In this document: positions 40,207 to 48,872 of the stretch, piece by piece
How positions within the stretch are numbered: the first letter of the stretch is position 1
Layout: each line of letters starts with the position of its first letter
Source: Clostridia bacterium
GTDB taxonomy: Bacteria > Bacillota > Clostridia > Oscillospirales > CAG-272
Assembly (NCBI GenBank): GCA_017468385.1
Contig: JAFUIQ010000027.1
Coordinates: 1-60,439, forward strand
Direction: 5' to 3'
DNA length: 60,439 nt
The notes under the pieces: generated by a model
What the model saw: the letters and a program-made list of their open reading frames with translations, nothing else
What the model was told of the DNA's origin: nothing
The model's database searches: none
Program-made: the position numbers and the translations under genes

Positions 40207-42369
40207 TTAATTTGGGCAATTGCTTTGCACCTGCATAGGCAAGCCCATGTCCCGCAGTACGCAGTGGAAATGATATTCCAGTTTCGGCTCGCGGATGTTG
40301 CGGATGAAATTGATGCGCAACTTATCCCCGAAGGACAAAACGCCGCAGTTGTACGGGGCCGTAGCCTGGATACCCAGAATGAAATCCATCGTCTCCACAT
40401 AGGGCACCATCGCCTCGGGCAGCGTTACCGCGCCCAGATTGGATAATGTGAGGCAGGATTTTCGCTCACCCACGGAATCAAATACGGCCTTCATCACGAT
40501 GTTTTTGATAAACAGCGGCATCAAGCGCACCGCCAGAAGCAGTTCGCTGTTTACGTTGGTGGCGATCTTCATGCTCATCTGCTTCGGGTTGATATCCATG
40601 CCCATCCGATGGCGGATCGCCTGACAGATTTCCTCAAAGGTGTACTCCCCCAGCTGAGGCAGGATCTCCGGCGTGGTGTACAAGGCGAAATTCCGCAGTG
40701 TACGGCTGGGGAACAGCTTGCGCAGATTGACCGGAATCAGCACCTTCAGCGGCTTCCGCTTCTTGAAATTGGGAACGGAATCCTTCTGCAGATTCTGCAT
40801 GGCCATCATCATTGCTGCGCACAAAAAGGTGGTCAGACTGACTCCGTATTCGTGGGCTTTGGCAAGCACGTCCTTGGTGGATATCTCAAAACAGGTCAGA
40901 TGGAGAAATCCGGACACCTCCGGTGTACCCGTCAAACGCCACGCGGTCCGTTCCTGTCGGCTGGCGGACACACTGCCGGCATATTTCAGGAAGCTATCCT
41001 CCATTTCCGCGTCCGACGGCTCCTCCAGCCGGCCCAGGACCCCGTACTCTGCCGGAATATGGATACCGTGCTTTTGCTCCAGATATTCGGCAACCAGACT
41101 CTTCAGAAAGACCAGAGCGCCGTTTCCGTCCGTCAGTGAGTGGAACAATTCAACCGCAATACGGCGGTTGTATACGATCACGCGGAACGCGCATCGGTTG
41201 ATTTCTTCCCGGGACATCTTGGTGAGGGGATAACTGCTTTCCTCCCGGATGTCCGGCACCTCGGACAGCTGCTGCAGATAGTACCAGAACACACCGCGGC
41301 GCAGGCGGACAGCAATGGAGGGAAAACGGCGCACGGTGACATCCAGCGCGGTTTTCAAGATTTCCGTATCCACCGGTTCCTTCAGCGTGGCCGACAGACG
41401 GAACACATTGCTCCAGTTCTGTGTGCGGGCGGCGGGATAAATTTTAGCTGCATTGTCCAGACGAAGCCAGCGAAGTTTGTTTTCCTTGGCCATGACCTGA
41501 TTCAAAAAACGGTTAATGGCATACAGATCCTTTTGATCTTCCGCCAATCCGTAGAGAATGTAGGAATGCCAGCGATCGGGTGCCGTGATGCATTGACTTC
41601 GGCATCCGGCCGCCAGAAGCCGCTCGTGCATGCCTTTGGCATCGCCGTACATGATTTCGTTCTTACCCACAAAAATCAGCGACGGCGGCATACCGTCCAG
41701 ATCGGCGAACAGGGGAGATACCAACGGATTGTGGGGATCGTCGGTATAGCTGGAGGCAAAGAAGTCCAGGATCTCTTTGGTCATGGATGGATCCGCGTCC
41801 CGATTGGCAGTGTAAGACTCGCCCGACTGAGTCAGATCGGTCCAGGGAGAGATCGCGATGATTCCGCAGGGCATCGGCATATGATCCTCTCGCAAACGCA
41901 GGCAGAGGGAATAGCAAAGTCCACCTCCAGCACTTTCGCCGCACAGGGTAATGTGTTCCGCACCATAGCCCTTTTCCAACAGATACTGATAGGCTGCCAT
42001 GACGTCGTCCAGCGCGGCGGGGAAGGGATTTTCCGGCGCCAGCCGGTAGGCGGCACAAAACACGCGGGTGCCGCTTTGTACGGCCAGCATGGCCCCCACG
42101 CCGGTGGAGTATTCCAAGTCCCCGCAGGTGAAGCCGCCGCCGTGCAGGTACAGGATCACGCCCTGACGGCGTTCATCCTTGGGGATTACCCATGCGCCGT
42201 CAAATCGATCAAAGGCGTGCTCCTTGACCATGACCTGTCCCTTCTGGCGGAATTCCATCAATTCACCGATCTTGTTCTGGCATTTCCGGATGGTTTTCAG
42301 GGACGCGCCGCTGAGAAGCGGCTTCAGAATGGCAAGCTGAGTGCGAATGATTTTAGCTGATAATGGCAT
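40207..42369 (-). CDS. Alpha/beta-hydrolase fused to alcohol-acetyltransferase/condensation-like domain
   Basis: 720 aa from ATG 42369, eight bases after AAGG. Residues ~30-310 are an HSL-type alpha/beta hydrolase: oxyanion motif HGGG (76-79), nucleophile elbow GESAG with Ser146, and PDRWHSY bearing the likely catalytic His. From ~325 on a second enzyme domain resembles alcohol acetyltransferases and condensation domains: LRLDNAAKIYPAARTQNWSNVFRLSATLKEPVD at its start and the active-site HSLTDG in ELFHSLTDGNGALVFLKSL. In related genomes the two activities are, to my knowledge, often adjacent genes; here they are one protein. It may hydrolyse one ester and transfer the acyl group. Substrate unknown. 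Confidence 0.85.
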   Translation of the reverse strand: MPLSAKIIRTQLAILKPLLSGASLKTIRKCQNKIGELMEFRQKGQVMVKEHAFDRFDGAWVIPKDERRQGVILYLHGGGFTCGDLEYSTGVGAMLAVQSGTRVFCAAYRLAPENPFPAALDDVMAAYQYLLEKGYGAEHITLCGESAGGGLCYSLCLRLREDHMPMPCGIIAISPWTDLTQSGESYTANRDADPSMTKEILDFFASSYTDDPHNPLVSPLFADLDGMPPSLIFVGKNEIMYGDAKGMHERLLAAGCRSQCITAPDRWHSYILYGLAEDQKDLYAINRFLNQVMAKENKLRWLRLDNAAKIYPAARTQNWSNVFRLSATLKEPVDTEILKTALDVTVRRFPSIAVRLRRGVFWYYLQQLSEVPDIREESSYPLTKMSREEINRCAFRVIVYNRRIAVELFHSLTDGNGALVFLKSLVAEYLEQKHGIHIPAEYGVLGRLEEPSDAEMEDSFLKYAGSVSASRQERTAWRLTGTPEVSGFLHLTCFEISTKDVLAKAHEYGVSLTTFLCAAMMMAMQNLQKDSVPNFKKRKPLKVLIPVNLRKLFPSRTLRNFALYTTPEILPQLGEYTFEEICQAIRHRMGMDINPKQMSMKIATNVNSELLLAVRLMPLFIKNIVMKAVFDSVGERKSCLTLSNLGAVTLPEAMVPYVETMDFILGIQATAPYNCGVLSFGDKLRINFIRNIREPKLEYHFHCVLRDMGLPMQVQSNCPN

Positions 42370-42398
42370 TCTTTCATCCTTCTTTTGTGATACAGTAA

Positions 42399-42436
42399 AG
42401 AGGCTTATGGATTCCCGGCGGGATCTGTAAGCCTCT
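42399..42436 (-). terminator. Hairpin between XRE gene and hydrolase gene
   Basis: AGAGGCTTA and TAAGCCTCT form a perfect 9-bp outer stem, with an inner GGGA/TCCC-type stem. On the minus strand TTTACTGT follows, only a weak T-run, so it may terminate the XRE transcript partly or act as a leader structure for the gene at 42369. Confidence 0.5.
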
Positions 42437-42486
42437 CTGTCATGAATAGTGCAATACGATGTGGGTATGATGCATACAGTATACAA

Positions 42487-43383
42487 TTATTTTGCGAACT
42501 GCTCCAGCAGTTTAATCTTTTCCGTGGAATATTGATAGGCATTTTTGAAATCTCCCAGCGTGCTGGCACAGCTTTCCAGCGCATCCAGCACACGGAATGC
42601 GGTAAAGAAGCCCTTATCGGCGGATGCGTGTACCTTTTGCAAAAGCGTAAACGCATCTTCGTGCCGGTCCTGCTTCATCATTCCCTTGGCCGAGATCATA
42701 TCCCGGTATATCGGTGAAACAATCAACTCGGATTCGTTCAGAACGGATGCGGCGGACAACTGATTCCGGTCGATGGCATCCAGCGCGTGAAGATAAACAA
42801 AGAACTCCGTAGGAATGCGGGAGGATGGATAGCGGGATGCGTCAAGCAGTTCCTGCGGCAGCCGGTTCTGATGGGCACATTGGATCAGGAGAAGCAGAAA
42901 ACGGATTGTGGACGCAAGGGACTCCGATGCATAGGTGCACCCGGCAAGGGCATCTTGTGCGGCGGCAAGATGGGTGGATGCCGCGGTCAGCGTGCCCGAC
43001 GCGCAGGCGGCGCCGGCTTGCGCAAAGGAACATTCCGCCATGACCATGCAGATTTCGTCGTCAGGACGGGGAAACTCCCGGCATGCCGAAAGGCATCCGG
43101 CATAATCACCGGATCGGTACAGCCGACGGATTTCCCGGATGCGGCTCATCTTCGTGAATTCGGAGATCTCCTCATCCGACGAAGCGAAGAAATATCCGAC
43201 AGGAACTTCCAACCGCTCAGCCAGATAGGTCAGGGTGGGCAGGGAAGGCGTTGCATTGCCGTTCTCAATCAGGCTGAGCATATTGCGGGTGATCACATCA
43301 CCGCATAACTCCGTCTGTGTCATGGAGCGGCTCAGCCGCAGAGCGCGGATCTTTTTTCCGATATCACAGTATTTCGGATCCAT
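42487..43383 (-). CDS. XRE-family regulator with TPR-like C-terminal domain
   Basis: 298 aa. A helix-turn-helix_3 domain at 8-62 (IGKKIRALRLSRSMTQTELCGDVITRNMLSLIENGNATPSLPTLTYLAERLEVPVGYFF) is followed by ~200 helical residues in TPR-like repeats. This is the layout of Rgg/PlcR-type (RRNPP) regulators, whose repeats bind a signalling peptide in known cases. No peptide gene is obvious nearby, and some XRE-TPR proteins are not peptide sensors. It starts five bases after the DivIVA-like gene, so both are in one unit. Confidence 0.87.
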   Translation of the reverse strand: MDPKYCDIGKKIRALRLSRSMTQTELCGDVITRNMLSLIENGNATPSLPTLTYLAERLEVPVGYFFASSDEEISEFTKMSRIREIRRLYRSGDYAGCLSACREFPRPDDEICMVMAECSFAQAGAACASGTLTAASTHLAAAQDALAGCTYASESLASTIRFLLLLIQCAHQNRLPQELLDASRYPSSRIPTEFFVYLHALDAIDRNQLSAASVLNESELIVSPIYRDMISAKGMMKQDRHEDAFTLLQKVHASADKGFFTAFRVLDALESCASTLGDFKNAYQYSTEKIKLLEQFAK

Positions 43384-43388
43384 GCCGA

Positions 43389-44195
43389 TCAGTCTTTCCG
43401 GGAGGGCACACGGATGCCGTATTTCTGATCCATTTCCGTCAGGGCGCGGCGTATGGTCTCGGTAACGGATGTCTGGTAGTAGGCTACTTTTTCTTTCAGG
43501 TCCCTGTTGCGATTTTCAAAATCAGCCAGGAGTGAAGATGTGCTGTCCCGCATTTCCCGCAATACCGTCAACAATTCGCTGACGCAGTGATCCGTAGATG
43601 TGTGCAGCTCGGTGCTGATCTGCGACAGCATACTGTCGGCCGCGTCGGACAAGCGTGAGTGGATATACGTGGCTTCATTTTCGGTTTCCGTCATGATCCG
43701 TGTTGCTTCCGCATTGGCGGAGGCAATGATGCGGTCGGCGGAGGTGTTGGCATTGATCAGAATATCACCGATCTGAGCGCTGATCTGATCGTATTTCAGG
43801 GATTTCTTGATATCATCGGATTCCGGATCCTGTGCGGGAGCCTTTTCCGCTTCCGCCAGTTTGGCGGCATATGCATCCACCTGGGATTGCAGGAGTGCAA
43901 TTTGCTCTGTCAGACGGGCATTTTCTTCTTTCCGATTGTCGTTGGATTCGCGAAGGGCGCCCAGCACTGCCTCGGCTTCCTCTTTGGCTTTGTTGGCAGC
44001 GGACGCGTCCTCTTTGGCCGCGGCGAGAGCGGTGTCCGCTTCGGCAAGACGCGCCTCTGCGGCGGCAAGCTGTGCGTGAAGATCCGCCTCACGTGCTTCA
44101 AAATCACGGTTCAGGTCTATAATATAGGCGTTAACGTCCTCCCGTTTGTATCCGCTTAATGCGGTGCGGAATGCTACATCTTTCTGATTGGCCAT
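43389..44195 (-). CDS. DivIVA-like coiled-coil protein
   Basis: 268 aa from ATG 44195. The N-terminal FRTALSGYKREDVNAYIIDLNRDFE is the DivIVA membrane-curvature-binding motif, in the less usual form FRTALSGY. A long coiled coil rich in Ala, Glu and Lys spans ~35-120, and a second one ends at VSETIRRAL. DivIVA-type proteins mark negatively curved membrane at poles and septa and recruit partners. Between the GAGGA site (44225-44221) and the ATG lies a hairpin GCGCTGTCACAGCGC. A promoter with a 17-base spacer is seen upstream. Confidence 0.85.
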   Translation of the reverse strand: MANQKDVAFRTALSGYKREDVNAYIIDLNRDFEAREADLHAQLAAAEARLAEADTALAAAKEDASAANKAKEEAEAVLGALRESNDNRKEENARLTEQIALLQSQVDAYAAKLAEAEKAPAQDPESDDIKKSLKYDQISAQIGDILINANTSADRIIASANAEATRIMTETENEATYIHSRLSDAADSMLSQISTELHTSTDHCVSELLTVLREMRDSTSSLLADFENRNRDLKEKVAYYQTSVTETIRRALTEMDQKYGIRVPSRKD

Positions 44196-44203
44196 GATAC
44201 ACA

Positions 44204-44219
44204 CGCGCTGTGACAGCGC
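44204..44219 (-). other. Hairpin between ribosome site and start of the DivIVA-like gene
   Basis: GCGCTG, loop TCA, CAGCGC lies between GAGGA and the ATG at 44195. With the hairpin folded, the spacing from ribosome site to start falls from about 25 to roughly ten bases. A GTG at 44204 is an alternative start. Confidence 0.5.
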
Positions 44220-44246
44220 ATCCTCACATAATATTTTTATACAGTA

Positions 44247-44275
44247 AGTATAGCATAATCCGGCAAAAAATGCAA
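44247..44275 (-). promoter_or_regulatory. Promoter of the DivIVA-XRE unit
   Basis: On the minus strand TTGCAT (44275-44270), 17-base spacer, TATACT (44252-44247). Confidence 0.75.
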
Positions 44276-44366
44276 CGGTTGTGTGCAGGATTCCCAATAT
44301 ATATTTCTTTTTTATGGAAAAGAAGGGAAAATCCGCGGATTTTCTATGGACGAAAGGGAAATATTG

Positions 44367-44375
44367 TGATATAAT
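44367..44375 (+). promoter_or_regulatory. Extended -10 promoter of the MBL-gltX-glnS unit
   Basis: TGATATAAT is a full extended -10 element. No good -35 lies 17 bases upstream. The start codon at 44429 is ~47 bases beyond the expected +1. Confidence 0.6.
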
Positions 44376-44428
44376 ACTCCTGATATGGTACTGTTTCCGA
44401 AATTGCATATCAACTATTGGAGAACTGT

Positions 44429-45058
44429 ATGATAATAGAGAGTATTCCCACCGCATATCCTGCCGGGAATTGTTGGCTTTGTTACGATGAAGCATCCCGG
44501 TATGCGGTTCTGGTGGATCCGCCCCGGCAGGCGGATGATGTGGATGCCGTGCTGAAAGCACAGGATCTGCGTCTGCAGCTCATTCTTTTGACGCATGGAC
44601 ATTTTGATCATATTTTCGGAGTAGATGCACTGCGTGATCGGTACGGCGTGCCGGCGGCTATCCATGAAGCGGACGCCGATATGCTGGGCGATCCTATAAA
44701 GAACGCATCCATGCTGTTCTTCGGTGAGAGGCATATCTACCGCCCGGCGGACAGATTGCTGCGGGACGGGGATGAAATTGCTGTCGGCGCATCGACGATC
44801 CGTGTTATGCATACCCCCGGCCATTCCCCCGGATCGGTCTGCTACTGTATGGGCAGGGACTATATCACCGGCGATACCTTGTTCCGGGAAAGCATCGGCC
44901 GTACCGATCTCCCGGGCGGGGATTGGGAAACCATGCGCCATACACTGGACCGCTTTGGGGACTGGTCGGATCGGATCCGCATTTACCCCGGTCACGGGGA
45001 ATCATCCGGTATGGCACACGAGAAAAAATACAACCCTTATCTGCAAAGGAGAATATAA
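44429..45058 (+). CDS. Metallo-beta-lactamase-fold hydrolase (glyoxalase II/YcbL-like)
   Basis: 209 aa from ATG 44429, after GGAG. The zinc motif THGHFDHIFG, PGHSPGS, GDTLF and YPGHG show a complete binuclear MBL site of the glyoxalase II-like group. Substrate is unknown; thioester hydrolysis is the common activity. The stop overlaps the gltX start by one base (TAATG), so translation is probably coupled to gltX, an unusual partner. Confidence 0.9.
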   Translation: MIIESIPTAYPAGNCWLCYDEASRYAVLVDPPRQADDVDAVLKAQDLRLQLILLTHGHFDHIFGVDALRDRYGVPAAIHEADADMLGDPIKNASMLFFGERHIYRPADRLLRDGDEIAVGASTIRVMHTPGHSPGSVCYCMGRDYITGDTLFRESIGRTDLPGGDWETMRHTLDRFGDWSDRIRIYPGHGESSGMAHEKKYNPYLQRRI

Positions 45059-46746
45059 TGGATTATCAATATCTTGCCGAGTTGCTGTTTCCGCAGGTGA
45101 CACTTACTCCCGAGGAGTTGGAAGCACGCTATCCGGCACGTCAGTTGCCCGAGGGAGCCAAGGTGACCCGATTTGCCCCCAGCCCCACGGGATATGTACA
45201 TTTCGGCGGACTGTTTCCATCCACGGTAGGTGAGCGTCTGGCTCATCAAAGCGGCGGTGTATTTTATCTTCGCATAGAGGATACCGATGCCAAGCGTGAG
45301 GTGGAAGGCGCGGCGGAAGGACTTATCCGTACCCTGGCCACATACGGCATTCATTTTGATGAGGGCGCCATTCTGGACAATAGCGGCCAGATTTCCGATC
45401 AGGGGGCGTACGGACCGTACCGTCAGTCCGAGCGTGCGGAAATTTATCAGACGTTCGCCAAACAGCTTATCCGTGAGGGAAAAGCGTATCCCTGCTTTAC
45501 CACGGAAGAGGAGCTGGACGAGCTCTCCCAGATAAACAAAAAAGAAGAGTTGAAAAATACGGATTGGCAGGCGGAAGCAGAAGCGCGCCGGGCTGAAATG
45601 CTCGCCCGCAGAAACTTTACCCTAGCCGAAGTGGAAGAGCACCTGCAGGCGGGACATCCGTTTGTTGTCCGGATTCTTGCGGACGGTGCGGAAGATAAGA
45701 AGGTCAAATTTACGGATTTGATCAAGGGAGATATGGAAATCCCCGAAAACGACGAGGATTTTGTACTTTTGAAATCCGACGGTATTCCCACATACCATTT
45801 CGCTCACGCAGTGGATGATCATCTGATGCGGACTACCCATGTAATCCGCGGTGAGGAGTGGCTTCCCAGTCTGGCCAAGCATTTGCAGCTTTTCCGGTAC
45901 CTTGGATTCAAAACTCCGAAATATATGCACATCGCACAGATTATGCGTCTGGATGAGGCGGGCAATAAGAAGAAGCTTTCCAAGCGTGATATGGGCGCCA
46001 ATATGGATGACTATACCCGCATGGGTTATTGCGCTGAGGCAGTGTGTGAGTACGTGATGACATTGCTCAACTCCAATTATGAGGAGTGGCACATGCAGAA
46101 TCCCGATAAGCCGTACACAGATTTCCCATTCAGCATCAAAAAGATGTCTGTTTCCGGATGTCTGTTCGATTTCGATAAACTGAACGACGTGTCCAAAAAC
46201 GTGATCTCCCGCATGACGGCGGATCAGGTGTACGATCAGGTGCTGGGATGGGCGAAGGAGTTTGATCCCGATTTCGCCGCAAAACTGGCAACCGATCCCG
46301 CGTATGCCAAGTCCATTCTCGCCATCGGCCGCGGCGGCAATAAGCCCCGCAAGGACATCACCGTATGGAGCGGTGTCAAGGATTACATGGGCTTCTTCTA
46401 TGACGATTACTTCCGGGTGGAGGAATCCTATCCCGAGACTTTCGCTAAGGCGGATATCGTTACCGCGCTGGAGAAGTTCATCGAAACCTACGATTACAAC
46501 GACGATTCCACGACTTGGTTCACCAAGATCAAGGAGATCGCTCCCGTCATCGGCTACGCCCCCGAGATGAAACTGTATAAAAAAGACCCGGATGCATATA
46601 AAGGCCACGTGGGTGACGTCAGCATGTTCTTGCGGATTGCCGTAACGGGCCGCATGAATTCTCCCGATATGTACAGCGTTATGCAGATCCTCGGCGCGGA
46701 GCGTGTGATTGCACGTGTGCGCGCGATGATCGATTCTATTCAGTAA
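45058..46746 (+). CDS. gltX: Glutamate-tRNA ligase
   Basis: 562 aa, starting in TAATG, after GGAGA. Class I synthetase with the HIGH-type motif [13 protein letters not shown] (HIGH as VHFG) and KLSKRD as the KMSKS loop. [14 protein letters not shown] follows the first motif as in GluRS. It is longer than typical GluRS (~480), mostly in the C-terminal half, as known in Clostridia. It charges tRNA-Glu; whether it also mischarges tRNA-Gln is unknown, since glnS lies downstream. Confidence 0.95.
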   Translation: MDYQYLAELLFPQVTLTPEELEARYPARQLPEGAKVTRFAPSPTGYVHFGGLFPSTVGERLAHQSGGVFYLRIEDTDAKREVEGAAEGLIRTLATYGIHFDEGAILDNSGQISDQGAYGPYRQSERAEIYQTFAKQLIREGKAYPCFTTEEELDELSQINKKEELKNTDWQAEAEARRAEMLARRNFTLAEVEEHLQAGHPFVVRILADGAEDKKVKFTDLIKGDMEIPENDEDFVLLKSDGIPTYHFAHAVDDHLMRTTHVIRGEEWLPSLAKHLQLFRYLGFKTPKYMHIAQIMRLDEAGNKKKLSKRDMGANMDDYTRMGYCAEAVCEYVMTLLNSNYEEWHMQNPDKPYTDFPFSIKKMSVSGCLFDFDKLNDVSKNVISRMTADQVYDQVLGWAKEFDPDFAAKLATDPAYAKSILAIGRGGNKPRKDITVWSGVKDYMGFFYDDYFRVEESYPETFAKADIVTALEKFIETYDYNDDSTTWFTKIKEIAPVIGYAPEMKLYKKDPDAYKGHVGDVSMFLRIAVTGRMNSPDMYSVMQILGAERVIARVRAMIDSIQ

Positions 46747-46765
46747 TTTACGGAAGGTTTGCAGT

Positions 46766-48421
46766 ATGGAATACACATCCAAAAATTTTATTCATGATTT
46801 TATTGACGAGGATATCGCGGCAGGGAAGACCGAAACCGTCCACACCCGCTTTCCTCCCGAGCCCAACGGATATCTGCACATCGGTCACTGCAAGGCGCTG
46901 ATGATCGACTTCGGCACCGCGGAAAAGTACGGTGGCCTGTGCAATCTCCGTATGGATGACACCAACCCCACCAAAGAAGATGTGGCCTTTGTGGAAGCCA
47001 TCAAGGAAGATATCCACTGGCTGGGATTTGATTGGGGCGACCGCTTCTTCTACGGCTCCGATTATTTCGAGAAAGACTACGAGTACGCCGTTGAGCTGAT
47101 CAAAAAAGGTCTGGCCTATGTTTGCGAATTGACTCCCGACGAGTTCCGCGAATTCCGCGGCGATCTGACTACACCCGCGAAATCTCCTTACCGGGATCGT
47201 CCCATTGAGGAGAGCTTGGATCTGTTTGCCCGCATGCGTGCCGGCGAGTTCGAGGATAACAAGTACACCCTCCGGGCCAAGATTGACCTTGCCTCCGGCA
47301 ACTTCAATATGCGTGATCCCGTTATCTACCGCATCCGCCATATGCACCATCACCGCCAGGGCGATAAGTGGTGCATCTATCCCATGTACGACTTTGCTCA
47401 TCCTATCCAGGATGCGCTGGAGGGCATCACCCACAGCCTGTGCTCTCTGGAATTCGAGAATCACAGACCTCTGTACAACTGGGTGATCGATAATGTCAGT
47501 GTACCCCATAAGCCCCGCCAGATCGAGTTCGCCCGCCTCGGTATCAACTATACCGTCATGAGTAAGCGCAAGCTTCGCCAGCTGGTGGAGGAGAATCGGG
47601 TGTCCGGCTGGGACGATCCCCGTATGCCTACTCTGTGCGGTCTGCGCCGCCGCGGCTATACGCCCAAGTCCATCCGCAACTTCTGCGAGCGCATCGGCGT
47701 GGCAAAAGCGGCCAGCGTGGTGGAATTCCCCTTCCTGGAGCACTGTCTCCGTGAGGATCTGAATGAAACCGCATGCCGTGTCATGGCGGTGCTTCATCCG
47801 ATCCGCCTGACCGTCACCAACTTCCCTGAGGATGTTGTGGAAAAAGTGACCGTGGAGAACAATCCTATGGATCCCGAAGCCGGCAGCCGTGAAGTAACCT
47901 TCTCCCGTCATCTGTGGATTGAAGCCGATGACTTCATGGAAGAGAAGGTGGGCAAGTTCTTCCGTCTGTTCCCGGGCAACGAAGTCCGACTGAAGGGCGC
48001 ATATGTAGTAAAATGCACCGGCTGCGTGAAGGACGAAAACGGCAATGTGACCGAGGTCCTCTGCGAGTATGATCCCGAATCCCGCGGCGGCGATCCCAAG
48101 GACGGCCGCAAGATCAAGAGCACCATCCACTGGGTGGATGCTTCCAACTGCGTGGATGCAGAGGTCCGTCTGTACGACAATCTGTTCAGCGATCCCGATC
48201 CGGACGGGGAAGGAAAGAACTTTCTGGATTGCCTGAATCCCAATTCTCTTGAGGTGCTGACCGGTTGTAAGCTGGAGGCATCCCTGGCCGATGCCAAGGC
48301 ACCTGCTTCGTTCCAGTTTATGCGTCTCGGCTACTTCTGCCCGGACTCCAAGGATTCCACACCCGATCATCTGGTGTTCAACCGCTCCGTCAGCCTGAAG
48401 GACAGCTACAAACCCCAGTAA
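46766..48421 (+). CDS. glnS: Glutamine-tRNA ligase
   Basis: 551 aa, 19 bases after gltX. GlnRS motifs are [15 protein letters not shown] (HIGH), DDTNP, RHMHHH.. and VMSKRKL, and the GlnRS-type two-barrel anticodon domain with [29 protein letters not shown] near the end. A direct GlnRS is uncommon in Firmicutes, most of which use GatCAB transamidation, though Clostridia groups do have it. It ends in a strong terminator. Confidence 0.96.
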   Translation: MEYTSKNFIHDFIDEDIAAGKTETVHTRFPPEPNGYLHIGHCKALMIDFGTAEKYGGLCNLRMDDTNPTKEDVAFVEAIKEDIHWLGFDWGDRFFYGSDYFEKDYEYAVELIKKGLAYVCELTPDEFREFRGDLTTPAKSPYRDRPIEESLDLFARMRAGEFEDNKYTLRAKIDLASGNFNMRDPVIYRIRHMHHHRQGDKWCIYPMYDFAHPIQDALEGITHSLCSLEFENHRPLYNWVIDNVSVPHKPRQIEFARLGINYTVMSKRKLRQLVEENRVSGWDDPRMPTLCGLRRRGYTPKSIRNFCERIGVAKAASVVEFPFLEHCLREDLNETACRVMAVLHPIRLTVTNFPEDVVEKVTVENNPMDPEAGSREVTFSRHLWIEADDFMEEKVGKFFRLFPGNEVRLKGAYVVKCTGCVKDENGNVTEVLCEYDPESRGGDPKDGRKIKSTIHWVDASNCVDAEVRLYDNLFSDPDPDGEGKNFLDCLNPNSLEVLTGCKLEASLADAKAPASFQFMRLGYFCPDSKDSTPDHLVFNRSVSLKDSYKPQ

Positions 48422-48428
48422 TTTCTAT

Positions 48429-48457
48429 AAACCGCCGTATGCGTACGGCGGTTTTTT
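48429..48457 (+). terminator. Terminator after glnS
   Basis: AACCGCCGTA, loop TGCG, TACGGCGGTTTTTT. Confidence 0.9.
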
Positions 48458-48516
48458 AATGGGTGAAAGTTATGGCTTCTGGAAACAATTGCATGGAATT
48501 ATTTTTGCAAAATCTA

Positions 48517-48545
48517 TTGACAAATTGATGGAGATATGATATTAT
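48517..48545 (+). promoter_or_regulatory. Promoter of the tRNA-Lys gene
   Basis: TTGACA (48517-48522), 17-base spacer and TATTAT (48540-48545); a TATAAT also occurs at 48543-48548 with 20-base spacing. It lies about 20 bases before the tRNA. Confidence 0.75.
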
Positions 48546-48565
48546 AATTAAGCCGTTTTTTGGAT

Positions 48566-48641
48566 GCCCCATTAGCTCAGTTGGCAGAGCACTTGACTTT
48601 TAATCAAGGTGTCCGGAGTTCGAATCTCCGATGGAGCACCA
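48566..48641 (+). tRNA. tRNA-Lys (UUU)
   Basis: 76 bases with encoded CCA. D-arm GCTCAGTTGGCAGAGC, anticodon stem CTTGA/TCAAG with loop CTTTTAA (anticodon TTT at 48599-48601) and T-arm CGGAGTTCGAATCTCCG are regular. The acceptor stem GCCCCAT/ATGGAGC has one C-A mismatch at the third pair, where related tRNAs have T-A. A terminator follows four bases later. Confidence 0.93.
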
Positions 48642-48644
48642 CGG

Positions 48645-48690
48645 AAAATCCCGCAAATGACCTGTTACCAGGCGTTTGCGGGATTTTTTT
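48645..48690 (+). terminator. Terminator after tRNA-Lys
   Basis: AAATCCCGCAAA pairs with TTTGCGGGATTT around a small CCTG/CAGG hairpin, then TTTT. Confidence 0.9.
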
Positions 48691-48716
48691 CGTCTTATTT
48701 TCATTTGGCAAAAATA

Positions 48717-48737
48717 TATCGATATTTGATATCGATA
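48717..48737. promoter_or_regulatory. Palindrome upstream of the rex promoter
   Basis: TATCGATAT, loop TTG, ATATCGATA; two copies of a self-complementary ATCGAT core. It lies 12 bases upstream of the rex -35 box. It may be an operator or upstream element; it does not look like the usual Rex site (TTGTTAA-type). Confidence 0.4.
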
Positions 48738-48749
48738 CGATCCGTTCTA

Positions 48750-48778
48750 TTGACTTTGCATAGACCGCATGATATAAT
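48750..48778 (+). promoter_or_regulatory. Promoter of the rex redox cluster
   Basis: TTGACT (48750-48755), 17-base spacer, TATAAT (48773-48778) preceded by TGA, an extended -10. Confidence 0.85.
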
Positions 48779-48791
48779 GAATCTGTTAGGC

Positions 48792-48809
48792 GGGGCTTTT
48801 TTAAGCCCC
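48792..48809 (+). promoter_or_regulatory. 5'-end hairpin of the rex transcript
   Basis: GGGGCTT, loop TTTT, AAGCCCC lies within the first 25 bases of the expected mRNA. No strong T-run follows, so it is more likely an mRNA-stabilising or regulatory structure than a terminator. Confidence 0.45.
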
Positions 48810-48872
48810 AATGTCTGTTTAATTTATCGTGCAAGGTACACCCATCATCTGCATAGGAAACGGAGAAAGATT

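Noticed and set aside
48609-48872. Upstream extension of rex by 88 residues
   Set aside because: It begins inside the tRNA and crosses the tRNA terminator and the rex promoter; homology starts at ATG 48873 with GGAGA.
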